From: Siphonobacter sp047605205
Lineage (GTDB): Bacteria > Bacteroidota > Bacteroidia > Cytophagales > Spirosomataceae
NCBI GenBank assembly: GCA_047605205.1
Contig: JASGGE010000003.1
Location: 19,506-83,505, forward strand
Direction: 5' to 3'
DNA length: 64,000 nucleotides
Both the position numbers and the translations under genes were made by a program. Below are positions 8,882-16,626 of the stretch, one piece after another; position 1 is the first letter of the stretch, and the number at the start of each line of letters is the position of its first letter. The notes beneath the pieces were generated by a model. The model saw only the letters and a list, made by a program, of their open reading frames with translations. It was not told where the DNA came from and did not search any database.

Positions 8882-9568
8882 CTATTCAACAATTCCATAT
8901 TTTACTTTAGCCTGTGCCAGGCTCATTGCGTTAAAATGCCACCATTCACTGGTGATGCCCATAAAGCCACCAGCTTCCATGGCTTTCCGTAGTATTTCCC
9001 GGTTGGCAATATGCTTTGCAGTAATTTTTCCCTGACGCAACATTTCAGCTTCCTTTCTAGGATATGCTTCACTTCCAAAAAAATCAAAGGGCGTTCCCAT
9101 GTCTAGGGCTTTGCCGTCTTTGGTAGCTATGGTCAAGTCAACCGCACAACCATAATTATGAATGGAGCCTTTGCGTGGATTCGCTACGTAGTTTTCACGA
9201 TATTTTGGAGCGTACTGAGGAAGAGCCTCCCAAAGTTTCCATTGAACCTTTCGGGAACGGGCTCCGTCATACACTAGCAGGCGATAGGCAGGGTACGTTT
9301 TCTTCAGCCAATCATGTGCTTTCTTCAGTTTTTCAGCAGCCAGTGGTTGCAAAAAACAGTGGGTAATGCAGCCATACACATCTTTATGCATGAAATTATC
9401 AGGGGTTGAATACTTCAAATCTACCAGGAGTGTTGGATCTACCTGTTGAATATCCACTAAGCCTGCTTTTTCCAGTTGCTTTTCATCCTCACAATTTTCG
9501 GAGATAAACGACCCAAAAGAGAACAGGCAGACTAACGACAAAAACACAATACGGTTCATACGATTCAA
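8882..9568 (-). CDS. D-Ala-D-Ala dipeptidase, VanX/DdpX type (M15D)
   Basis: A signal peptide is followed by a peptidase M15 domain. Zinc ligands and catalytic residues are all present: SIHNYGCAVD (135-144, His137 and Asp144), the Glu208/His211 pair in EWWH, and the DGARSR arginine near 104. The family cleaves D-Ala-D-Ala dipeptide, here in the periplasm given the signal sequence, most likely for peptidoglycan turnover and recycling. No van regulators or ligase are nearby, so a resistance role is unlikely. Length (228 aa) is normal. Confidence 0.88.
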   Translation of the reverse strand: MNRMNRIVFLSLVCLFSFGSFISENCEDEKQLEKAGLVDIQQVDPTLLVDLKYSTPDNFMHKDVYGCITHCFLQPLAAEKLKKAHDWLKKTYPAYRLLVYDGARSRKVQWKLWEALPQYAPKYRENYVANPRKGSIHNYGCAVDLTIATKDGKALDMGTPFDFFGSEAYPRKEAEMLRQGKITAKHIANREILRKAMEAGGFMGITSEWWHFNAMSLAQAKVKYGIVE

Positions 9569-9676
9569 TTTTGGGGTAAAATAGCCATTTAGCTCTTAAA
9601 ATTGTGTAGTTTGGTTGGTCGTTAGCAGATATTCCAGTTCTGATATTCCTTCATATTGTTTTGATTTCCTGATTCT

Positions 9677-10912
9677 ATGGCTTTAAACTACCTCTGGATT
9701 GCCTTTTTCCTGATTGCTTTTGTTGTTGCTCTGATCAAGCTGATTCTGTTTGGAGATACTGAAATTTTCAAGCTGATTATTGATGGCATGTTTGACTCAG
9801 CCGAGGTGGCTGTTATGAAAATTGCTTTGCCTTTAGCGGGGGTTATGACTTTTTTCTTAGGGATTCTGAAGATTGGCGAAGAGGCGGGAGCCATTGGCTT
9901 TCTGGCCCGGCGAATTGGGCCCTTCTTTAATCGTTTATTTCCAGAAGTTCCTAAAGACCATCCGGCTCATGGACAAATGATTATGAATTTTTCGGCCAAT
10001 ATGTTAGGGCTTGATAACGCTGCTACCCCATTCGGGTTAAAGGCCATGCAGAGTTTACAGGAGCTAAATCCGAATAAAGAAGTGGCTACCAACGCTCAGA
10101 TTATGTTCATGACCCTTCACTCAGCTGGACCCGTGCTCATTCCACTAAGCATAATGGCACAGCGGGCTATTTATGGTGCAGCAGATGCTTCAGATATCTT
10201 TATTCCCTGTTTAATTGCCACTTATGTCGCTACACTGGTAGGCTTATTGTTCGTGGCCTTTCGTCAACGGATTAATTTGCTTGATCGGGTTATATTGGGC
10301 TGGTTGGGCGGCCTTACTCTGGTCATTGTTGTCTTACTGACGTATTTAAGTACGTTGTCAAAAGAAGGAATAGAGACCTTTTCGAAAGTATTTAGCAATG
10401 TTGTATTGTTTGGTTTCATCCTAAGCTTTGTACTAGCCGCTTTTCGAAAAAAAGTAGATGTTTTTGCGGCTTTTGTAGAGGGAGCAAAGGGCGGTTTTGA
10501 AACGTCTGTTCGTATTATTCCTTATCTGGTTGGAATGCTCGTTGCGATTGGAGTATTACGAAATTCGGGAGCTTTAGGATACGTAGTAGACGGATTTCGC
10601 TGGGCTTTTCAGTTTTTTCCGATTCGGACGGAATGGGTAGATGCCTTACCAACAGCCCTGATGCACCCATTAAGTGGAAGTGGTTCTCGGGCGATGATGA
10701 TCGAAACGATGAAAACGTTTGGAGCTGATTCATTCGTAGGTCGGTTAGCCTGCATTTTCCAGGGGTCATCCGATACGATTCTATACGTTATTGCTCTTTA
10801 TTTCGGAGCAGTGAATGTTAAGCAAACGCGGTATACGTTATGGGCGGGTTTGCTGGCTGATCTGGCAGGAATTATTACTGCTATTGCCGTAGGCTATTTG
10901 TTTTTTGACTGA
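9677..10912 (+). CDS. SpmA-SpmB fusion, nucleoside-recognition (Gate) membrane protein
   Basis: This 411-aa polytopic protein joins an SpmA-like half (about 1-210, with NFSANMLGLDNAATPFGLKA) to an SpmB-like half (about 230-411, with HPLSGSGSRAMM and FQGSSDTILYV). In sporulating Bacillus the two are separate proteins affecting spore core dehydration; in non-sporulating Bacteroidota the fused form has no settled role and is thought to move a small solute. About ten membrane helices are visible. It is a single-gene unit ending in a bidirectional terminator. Confidence 0.85.
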   Translation: MALNYLWIAFFLIAFVVALIKLILFGDTEIFKLIIDGMFDSAEVAVMKIALPLAGVMTFFLGILKIGEEAGAIGFLARRIGPFFNRLFPEVPKDHPAHGQMIMNFSANMLGLDNAATPFGLKAMQSLQELNPNKEVATNAQIMFMTLHSAGPVLIPLSIMAQRAIYGAADASDIFIPCLIATYVATLVGLLFVAFRQRINLLDRVILGWLGGLTLVIVVLLTYLSTLSKEGIETFSKVFSNVVLFGFILSFVLAAFRKKVDVFAAFVEGAKGGFETSVRIIPYLVGMLVAIGVLRNSGALGYVVDGFRWAFQFFPIRTEWVDALPTALMHPLSGSGSRAMMIETMKTFGADSFVGRLACIFQGSSDTILYVIALYFGAVNVKQTRYTLWAGLLADLAGIITAIAVGYLFFD

Positions 10913-10930
10913 AAGCAAAATTCCATGAAA

Positions 10931-10958
10931 TGAAAAGGCCAGAATTCTGGCCTTTTCA
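10931..10958. terminator. Bidirectional terminator
   Basis: Perfect 28-bp palindrome centred on AATT with arms TGAAAAGGCCAGAA / TTCTGGCCTTTTCA, between the convergent spmAB-like and trpF-like genes. A/T runs on both sides suit termination in both directions. Confidence 0.75.
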
Positions 10959-10962
10959 TTTG

Positions 10963-11547
10963 TTACTCTTCTTCAATTCGTTCCAGAATATCCATCATTT
11001 CACCAAATTCGGTAAAACCTGGACGGGTTTCTTCACCTCCGGTTAAGGCAATACCTTTGACAGGCAGTTGTTCCAGTGCTTCCAGAACATTAAACTCGGT
11101 TATTCCAAAACCTAGTAAGGTTGGATGCTGGAAAGCAAATTGATCAATGTAGCCCATCGTTGGGGCATCTAAATGAGCGAACGGATCAGAGTGGTCAATT
11201 AAATAATATTCCGTTTCGGGCAATGCGGTAGGTAATCCTTCTGCCAAATCAAGTTTCAAAATTACGGGCAATCCTAGTTTTTTTACCGCTACAAGAATTT
11301 CCGGATGGCTAATTTGAAGAATATCAGGCTGGTAGGTAGTTGTCAGTTGCTCAATAGTATCTAAATCCCTGGAATTGGTTTCACCAACAATTGAAACGCC
11401 AGCCAGCCAGCTCCTGATTTCAGTAAATCTATCTAAAGCAATATCATCCATTGAAAACCCTAGCCATTCTACTCCCATACCGGCACAGTAACGAGCATCA
11501 GATAAATTCGTGATATTGGAAATTTTAACGAGCGTACGTAAAGCCAT
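10963..11547 (-). CDS. Phosphoribosylanthranilate isomerase-like (TrpF-like) protein, degenerate active site
   Basis: At 194 aa it has the TIM-barrel pattern of TrpF: KISNITNLSDARYCAGMG at the first strand, LIDHSD in the middle, GFGITEFNVLEAL near the phosphate site and ALTGGEETRPGFTE near the end. In working TrpF the first motif is KxCG, whose Cys is the general base; here it reads KISN, so that Cys is missing. No other trp gene is near. It is likely a paralogue with another or no isomerase activity, not the tryptophan-pathway enzyme. Confidence 0.65.
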   Translation of the reverse strand: MALRTLVKISNITNLSDARYCAGMGVEWLGFSMDDIALDRFTEIRSWLAGVSIVGETNSRDLDTIEQLTTTYQPDILQISHPEILVAVKKLGLPVILKLDLAEGLPTALPETEYYLIDHSDPFAHLDAPTMGYIDQFAFQHPTLLGFGITEFNVLEALEQLPVKGIALTGGEETRPGFTEFGEMMDILERIEEE

Positions 11548-11636
11548 ATATCAAATACAATTAACAGAACACTATTTTTTGGCAAAACTATGACTTTTTA
11601 TGGCGTTTCTTATCTAAAGCCTATACTCTTAGGAAT

Positions 11637-11816
11637 ATGGGTAGAACTGTAGGACAAAATAAAGTTTTATTTAAAAAAATGGGATTACCAATATGGGTAT
11701 TTGATACAATAATTCGAGAAAAGATTTTTAAATTTGGCTCAGAAAAACAAAAACATTGGTACAGCTCCAGTTTTGAGCTGGCCCGGGTAGTGGTTGCTCC
11801 CGGGTACTTTTTATAA
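11637..11816 (+). CDS. Possible 59-aa ORF ending at terminator
   Basis: ATG at 11637 opens 59 codons (begins MGRTVGQNKV, ends VAPGYFL). No family is recognised. Its stop (11814-11816) lies in the first arm of the 20-bp terminator hairpin, which is where a real gene would end. Against it, the last third overlaps two further hairpins, so the region may instead encode a structured RNA. Confidence 0.25.
   Translation: MGRTVGQNKVLFKKMGLPIWVFDTIIREKIFKFGSEKQKHWYSSSFELARVVVAPGYFL
11762..11804 (+). other. Two tandem hairpins before the terminator
   Basis: CAGCTC/GAGCTG (11762-11767 with 11775-11780) and CCCGGG/CCCGGG (11782-11787 with 11799-11804) stand directly before the terminator stem, with a T-rich stretch after the second. 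Three stacked stems in 95 bases suggest a structured transcript end. Confidence 0.35.
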
Positions 11817-11855
11817 AGCGATCGGCCCCTGAACCCAGGGGCCGATCGCTTTATA
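11812..11855. terminator. Strong bidirectional terminator, 20-bp stem
   Basis: Perfect 20-bp stem (11812-11831 with 11836-11855) around a four-base AACC loop. It overlaps the stop codon of the minus-strand gene (11851-11853) and of the plus-strand 59-aa ORF. Confidence 0.8.
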
Positions 11856-12207
11856 GTTTCTTTCCTTCAAAAATCTGTCCTTGTACTGATAAACGGTAGC
11901 GAATTACTCGCTTTGAATCATCCCGAAAAAACTGGACAGTGGCATCGTACTCGGGAGCCTGAAAGGTATCGGCCTGATTAGCGTCTTCTACTAATTGGCC
12001 TTTACCCTGACCGATAGCATCAGCCATTAATTGGCCATTCTCAATCGTAATAATGAGAGACTCAAATACGCCAGCGGAGCCTTCGTATTTGCCTACATAG
12101 TCTTGCCACGTCGTACTATCTGCTAGTATCAGAGGGGGTGTCGCTTTCGCAGCCGAGCTAATTAGCAGAATTACTAGAATTAAGTTAAGGTATTTGAAAT
12201 TTTTCAT
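11851..12207 (-). CDS. Small secreted protein, DUF3471-like fold
   Basis: I place the start at the ATG at 12207 (MKNFKYLNLILVILLISSAA), which gives a good signal peptide; a start seven codons upstream is possible. The mature part, YVGKYEG followed by IITIENGQLMADAIGQGKG and FFRDDSKRVI, resembles the stand-alone DUF3471-type beta domain found at the C-terminus of many Bacteroidota serine hydrolases. Function unknown; exported. Confidence 0.6.
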   Translation of the reverse strand: MKNFKYLNLILVILLISSAAKATPPLILADSTTWQDYVGKYEGSAGVFESLIITIENGQLMADAIGQGKGQLVEDANQADTFQAPEYDATVQFFRDDSKRVIRYRLSVQGQIFEGKKL

Positions 12208-12283
12208 AATTAGTATGAGGCCTAACATACAAAAAACACGTAAACTAGTTTAAACGATGGATTTTAGGGTGTGGAATAAGCGT

Positions 12284-12460
12284 TCAGCCTTCGGCTGTAT
12301 TTTCGTACTTATTAACAATTTCTTCGGCCATTTCTTCCAGGTTGTCTTCGTTGGAAGTAAAGTATATACTCCGTAATTCAGTACCTTTTTCAGACAGACG
12401 GATTTCAAAATATTCGTTGTGAAACCCTTCTTCCTGAGGATCTACAAATTGATATTCCAT
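12284..12460 (-). CDS. 58-aa acidic cytosolic protein
   Basis: ATG at 12460 opens 58 codons: MEYQFVDPQEEGFHNEYFEI, then RLSEKGTELRSIYFTS and a C-terminal helix NLEEMAEEIVNKYENTAEG. Acidic, with no signal or membrane segment. The even amino-acid composition and its position 54 bases downstream of folB on the same strand argue that it is real. No known domain; function unknown. Confidence 0.6.
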   Translation of the reverse strand: MEYQFVDPQEEGFHNEYFEIRLSEKGTELRSIYFTSNEDNLEEMAEEIVNKYENTAEG

Positions 12461-12514
12461 GTAGGTTATTCAATTGACGTGTTAGGAATAAACGGAGTGC
12501 TAATTTCGTGGCAG

Positions 12515-12865
12515 TTAAGCTTGCAGCGTTACCCGGGCACGTTCACAAACACCACCTACGGGTGGATTGAATTTTGAAACGGCTACTTTTACGGTTTCTA
12601 CTCGCGGATATCGCTCCCGAATTTGAGTAATAATCTGGTAAGCGATGTGTTCCAGGAGTTTGTGAGAATGCTGCATGATTTCTGAGACAATCTGGTATAC
12701 TTTTTCGTAATTGACTGTTTCGCTTAACTTATCGTCAATAGCTGCCTGCTCAAAATCAACCGTAATAATAACGTCTACAGCATATCGATTTCCAATTTTC
12801 TGCTCTTCAGCATAGAAACCATGGTATGAAAAAAACTCAAGACCTTCTAAGGCGATAGTGCCCAT
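12515..12865 (-). CDS. folB: Dihydroneopterin aldolase
   Basis: The 116-aa length and motifs match FolB: LEGLEFFSYHGFYAEEQKIG at the start, the substrate Glu in LSETVNYEKVYQ, and the closing KFNPPVGGVCERARVTL. It splits 7,8-dihydroneopterin to 6-hydroxymethyl-dihydropterin and glycolaldehyde in folate synthesis, in the cytosol, as an octamer. It follows the DivIVA gene by about 30 bases on the same strand and is probably co-transcribed with it. Confidence 0.93.
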   Translation of the reverse strand: MGTIALEGLEFFSYHGFYAEEQKIGNRYAVDVIITVDFEQAAIDDKLSETVNYEKVYQIVSEIMQHSHKLLEHIAYQIITQIRERYPRVETVKVAVSKFNPPVGGVCERARVTLQA

Positions 12866-12897
12866 ACAAAATTGGTAGCGGTTGGGTAAATCTGCTG

Positions 12898-13671
12898 TTA
12901 AATAGAGTCGAAAAATGAACCTTCTTCTGCCTTTTCCTGCGTGACAGGTTCTGTTTCACTAGTGGTTTCTATGGGGGCTTTAGTAAGAACTAATTTCTCT
13001 TCAGTGCTTATTTCCGTAGTCTGAGGTAATTCATCCAGTACGGCTGGGGGTGTGGTTGGAATTTTATCCAATACCGCATTTAGTTCAGATACCTTATTGA
13101 CATACTCATCCTCATCTTGCTGTGACTTTTCTTCAAAACGCTGTACTTTTTCCAGAGCATCCGTAGCATAGCCTTTAATCTGGGTAATGAGTATTTCTTT
13201 GTATTTTTCCATTGCCTTACAATCACGTTCCAGACCTTTTAACTCATTGAGAGCCTCTTCGATAATATAACGTGCTTTGTTTTCGGCTTCCATCAATAGT
13301 ATTCCTGATTGTTTGCGGGCATTCTGAAGAGCTTCCTCTGCTTCTTTGCGGACCGATTGTAAAGACTGCTCGGCCTGTTGTGTAGCCTCAACAACCCGTT
13401 TTTGTGACTCCTCTTCGGCTTTTGAAACCATCTCATGGCTGGTTTGCTGAGCCGTCTGTAGGGTTTTGTATAAGGTGTTTTCCAGAGCCTTTAATTTGCT
13501 GAAATCACTTTCAGTACGTTCAAGGCGTTCGCGTAAGAGCTTGTTTTCATCCAGAAGTTTTTCCCATTCCTGCGAAAGGGATGACAGAAAAGCATCAACG
13601 GAGTCTTTATCGTAGCCCCGAAAAACTCGCTCGAAAGAATGTTTACGAATATCAAGTGGTGTTATGTTCAT
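12898..13671 (-). CDS. DivIVA-domain coiled-coil protein
   Basis: Residues 1-35 (MNITPLDIRKHSFERVFRGY) are the DivIVA N-terminal signature used for membrane-curvature binding. A long coiled coil follows (about 30-190), rich in Glu/Gln/Arg/Lys, then a Pro/Thr/Glu-rich flexible tail ending in GSFFDSI. DivIVA proteins scaffold poles or septa in Gram-positives; in Bacteroidota their role is undefined but probably division or cell shape. Located directly upstream of folB. Confidence 0.85.
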   Translation of the reverse strand: MNITPLDIRKHSFERVFRGYDKDSVDAFLSSLSQEWEKLLDENKLLRERLERTESDFSKLKALENTLYKTLQTAQQTSHEMVSKAEEESQKRVVEATQQAEQSLQSVRKEAEEALQNARKQSGILLMEAENKARYIIEEALNELKGLERDCKAMEKYKEILITQIKGYATDALEKVQRFEEKSQQDEDEYVNKVSELNAVLDKIPTTPPAVLDELPQTTEISTEEKLVLTKAPIETTSETEPVTQEKAEEGSFFDSI

Positions 13672-13796
13672 ATTCTTAGCAGCAATACCGTGAATGAAGA
13701 TTTATAAGTGGCTGGACCCCTTATTAAAACCTAAAGTTATCCAAATACAATTATATTTCTGGTTTAAATACAAGCCTTTCCGATAAAAACTAGTTT

Positions 13797-14711
13797 TTAG
13801 GAAGGCTGCCGAATTTCCCAAATGGAAAGAAGTCGGTCATCTGAGCCCGAAATTAAACAGTTTTTATGAGTTGTCCATAGTACTTTATTAACAGATGTTC
13901 GATGCCCCGCATGACGAGCCCGGTCAATTACCTTCAATAATCGACTGGTTTTTGCTTCCCATACCTTCAGGGATTTGTCCATACTGGCCGTTACAATCCA
14001 CTGATGATTTGGGCTATATGCTATATGGTTAATGGCAAACATATGAGCCACTACATCTTGCTGAAGCTGATATTGGTCATGAACTGACCAGGTTTTTAAA
14101 TGAGCATCCCGACCTCCCGAATGGAGTAACTGGCCATCTGGTGAATAGCATACTGTAAAGACAGAGTGAGCATGAGCAGCAATTATAAAGGTTAACTCAA
14201 GTGTATCCAGATCGAAAATCTTAATGGTATGGTCGCTATAACCTATTGCAAATTCCCGGCTAATGCGGTTTATGGCAATGCAACGAGCAGAGGCATCACT
14301 GGCTTTTAAATGCTTACGAATGGCAAAAGCGGCCTGATCTATTACCAGAACAGTTCCATCACCTAACGCGAGCAAAGCTATATTATCCACCAGTTGAATA
14401 TCAAAAATGGCGGCGTTTGTAAGCTTTAAAGAATCTTTTTCCTGCCGTGTATCAGGGTCAATGCGGTGAATTCCTTCAAAATTCTGACCGACCCATAACA
14501 GGTTATTAACGGAATCGAAGGTCATGCCGTAAACAGAAGCAGGTATACGGGCAATCAGTTCCCCCAAATCAGGGCGAATCAGATTCCAGCGGATCACCAT
14601 CCCATCGGCCCCTGCCGAAAAAAACTGAGTAGGTTCAGTAGCGGCTGTTATGGCATAAATTGCATCGCGGTGGCCGGCAAAGGTGTCTATTTTTTCAACG
14701 TATAAAGACAT
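13797..14711 (-). CDS. WD40-repeat beta-propeller protein
   Basis: The 304-aa cytosolic protein is made almost only of WD40 blades, seen as repeats such as HRDAIYAITAA-FFSAGADGMVIRWN, HSVFTVCYSPDGQLLHSGGR, INHIAYSPNHQWIVTASMD and a final LISGSDDRLLSIWEI, consistent with about seven blades. It has no signal peptide or enzymatic domain and presumably serves as a protein-binding platform. Divergent from the phosphopantetheinyl transferase gene. Confidence 0.85.
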   Translation of the reverse strand: MSLYVEKIDTFAGHRDAIYAITAATEPTQFFSAGADGMVIRWNLIRPDLGELIARIPASVYGMTFDSVNNLLWVGQNFEGIHRIDPDTRQEKDSLKLTNAAIFDIQLVDNIALLALGDGTVLVIDQAAFAIRKHLKASDASARCIAINRISREFAIGYSDHTIKIFDLDTLELTFIIAAHAHSVFTVCYSPDGQLLHSGGRDAHLKTWSVHDQYQLQQDVVAHMFAINHIAYSPNHQWIVTASMDKSLKVWEAKTSRLLKVIDRARHAGHRTSVNKVLWTTHKNCLISGSDDRLLSIWEIRQPS

Positions 14712-14832
14712 ATCTCGTTGTACAAGTCTTACAGAGAAGTAGTAGGAGGGTTATTAAGACTGTGTTCGCTGAGAAAATTACATCAGGAACGAAAGCCTAC
14801 TACTGAACAGAGTATTTAACCGGGACATACCG

Positions 14833-14840
14833 TATTTTTG
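14833..14840 (+). promoter_or_regulatory. -7 promoter element TATTTTTG
   Basis: Matches Bacteroidota TAnnTTTG and lies 20 bases upstream of the phosphopantetheinyl transferase ATG. No clear -33 TTG at the usual distance. Confidence 0.35.
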
Positions 14841-14860
14841 TTCAAAAATAGTAGAATATA

Positions 14861-15499
14861 ATGTCACTGGTTTGGGTTCAGTCCATAGATAGCGTAGCAA
14901 AACTTGCTCTTTGGGAAATTACGGAAGAAATAGAGGAGCTACGGAATCAGTTTCGGGGAAGTGATGAAGACCTAGCTGAATTTACACAAATTACTCATCC
15001 TCAGAAACAACGCGAATTTCTGGCAAGTCGACTACTCATTCAAACCCTGCTTGAGCAAACGGGTTTTCCGTATCAGGGAATTATGAAGGATGAATTTGAT
15101 AAACCTTCTTTAAAAAACACACACGGACATTTTTCGCTTTCGCATACTACTCAATGGGCTGCTGTTGTCTGGCATCCCACGGCTCGCGTTGGGCTAGATA
15201 TTGAACCTATTAGTGAAAAGCTACGTGTGGTCGCTCATAAGTTTCTGAATGAGTCAGAATTTCAGCATGCCAACTCTGAACTGGAACGATTAGCTATTTA
15301 CTGGACGGCGAAAGAAGCTTTATATAAGTTGCACGGCCAGAAAAAACTGAGTTTCAAAGCAAATATTCCTATTGAGCCTTTTCATGAGCGGGCCGACTAC
15401 GTAAAAGGCTGGTTGAAAACACCTGACTGGAACCAACCGTATGACCTGAGTGTCTGGCGACCAGAAGGGCATATTCTTACGGTTGCTGTAGAAGGTTAA
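14861..15499 (+). CDS. 4'-phosphopantetheinyl transferase superfamily protein
   Basis: Carries the family's two signature segments, ARVGLDIEPI (about residue 108) and AIYWTAKEALYKLHG (about 147), whose Asp and Glu residues bind Mg2+ and CoA. It would move the 4'-phosphopantetheine arm from CoA to a carrier protein serine. At 212 aa it is of the Sfp/HetI-like size, not the short AcpS type. Its TAA shares the bases TTAA with the stop of the convergent gene. Confidence 0.85.
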   Translation: MSLVWVQSIDSVAKLALWEITEEIEELRNQFRGSDEDLAEFTQITHPQKQREFLASRLLIQTLLEQTGFPYQGIMKDEFDKPSLKNTHGHFSLSHTTQWAAVVWHPTARVGLDIEPISEKLRVVAHKFLNESEFQHANSELERLAIYWTAKEALYKLHGQKKLSFKANIPIEPFHERADYVKGWLKTPDWNQPYDLSVWRPEGHILTVAVEG

Positions 15500-16356
15500 T
15501 GTTCGTCGTTTGGGTTATCTGAGTCAAGTAGTATTTTTAGTAAACGATTGATTTCCTGAACGCGATCGTCATCTCCTGTTTTCTCGAACGCCAGCGTTAG
15601 GTTTCGTAATACCCGCCGGAGGATGTCAAGGTTTGAGCAAGGATTGTAAAAGATCGGGGAAGGAGCCAGATTTAACTGAGCAATGTAACTATCAATGTCT
15701 TTGCGTTGAAAAACGAGCCCTTTGTTGAAAACGTTAATGTAAAACTGAACGTCATTTTGCTTGTATGTTAGTACAAACAGATTGGGAAGGTTTACACCGT
15801 ATAAAGGCATGCCCAGCCGCCGGCCAACGAGCATATACAACACACAAAGGCTAATCGGATTCCCTTTACGTGTTTCGAGCACAATGTTTAGCATGGAATT
15901 GGAAGCCGAATGAAAATTCTTGGTATTCGCTCCAAATTTCATCTTTTTGAAAAACACATAATTAAGGGTATCAATTTGCCTGGCTGGATGCATCCCGTGG
16001 TGAAACTCCAGCCAGGCATCATAATAAATCTGATCAATCTCACGCTGAATTTTTTCCAGCGAAAGGTCCGGGTATTGGTAAGTGGCAATTAGCCAAAGGC
16101 CTTCCAGCAAATCGGTTGTTCCGTTATTTTTCCAGGTTTTCAGGCGTTCGGTAAGGGTGCGTAATTGCAGATCGTGGATTAAATCTTCAATGCGTTTCTG
16201 AACGTGCGGATTAAACCCGGAATTTTCCCAGTGGTCTTCTAAAAATGGAATTACGGTGTCACCTAAAGAACGAATCTGTTGCTCAATCATTAGAGAGACC
16301 TCCCGATCATCATCTTCCAATAAAGAAACCAGAGCTTTCAGTTCGCGGCTATCCAT
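15496..16356 (-). CDS. SirB1-like transglutaminase-fold protein, catalytic His missing
   Basis: Residues 1-95 are helical; about 95-230 is a Transglut_core2/SirB1 domain with RKGNPISLCVLYMLVGRRLG and PLYGVNLP. Related proteins continue with a GHF/QHF-type motif holding the conserved His; here it reads NLPNLFVLTY, so the His is replaced by Leu. The protein is therefore probably non-catalytic, perhaps a binding protein. A C-terminal helical tail (about 235-286) follows. Function unknown. Confidence 0.75.
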   Translation of the reverse strand: MDSRELKALVSLLEDDDREVSLMIEQQIRSLGDTVIPFLEDHWENSGFNPHVQKRIEDLIHDLQLRTLTERLKTWKNNGTTDLLEGLWLIATYQYPDLSLEKIQREIDQIYYDAWLEFHHGMHPARQIDTLNYVFFKKMKFGANTKNFHSASNSMLNIVLETRKGNPISLCVLYMLVGRRLGMPLYGVNLPNLFVLTYKQNDVQFYINVFNKGLVFQRKDIDSYIAQLNLAPSPIFYNPCSNLDILRRVLRNLTLAFEKTGDDDRVQEINRLLKILLDSDNPNDEH

Positions 16357-16587
16357 ACAGAGTGTTAGTCAATTTTGGGTTTAAAATACACGTTTTTTAT
16401 AGAAATTCAAAGTGCGTATACTTTCACTTTTTAACTAATTCCAAGCCATTTTCGTTGCAAATGAATGAATAAATGCTACGGATAATAAGGATACAGGCAG
16501 GTTTTAATGTGGTTGGATGGCCCGATTTCTTACCATACGTTAGATATCTTAAAAAGAGTTGGATTATCAGGGCAATTGTATTTTTCC

Positions 16588-16595
16588 TATTTTTG
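16588..16595 (+). promoter_or_regulatory. -7 promoter element TATTTTTG for galE
   Basis: TAnnTTTG element 31 bases upstream of the galE ATG. The nearest upstream TTG is farther than the usual spacing, so only the -7 part is convincing. Confidence 0.4.
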
Positions 16596-16626
16596 AGGCC
16601 ATATCTGATTCATCCTGCTGAACTTC

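Noticed and set aside
9175..9366. van-type glycopeptide resistance from the VanX-like gene
   Set aside because: No VanH, VanA-type ligase or VanRS regulators adjoin; a recycling dipeptidase is the simpler reading.
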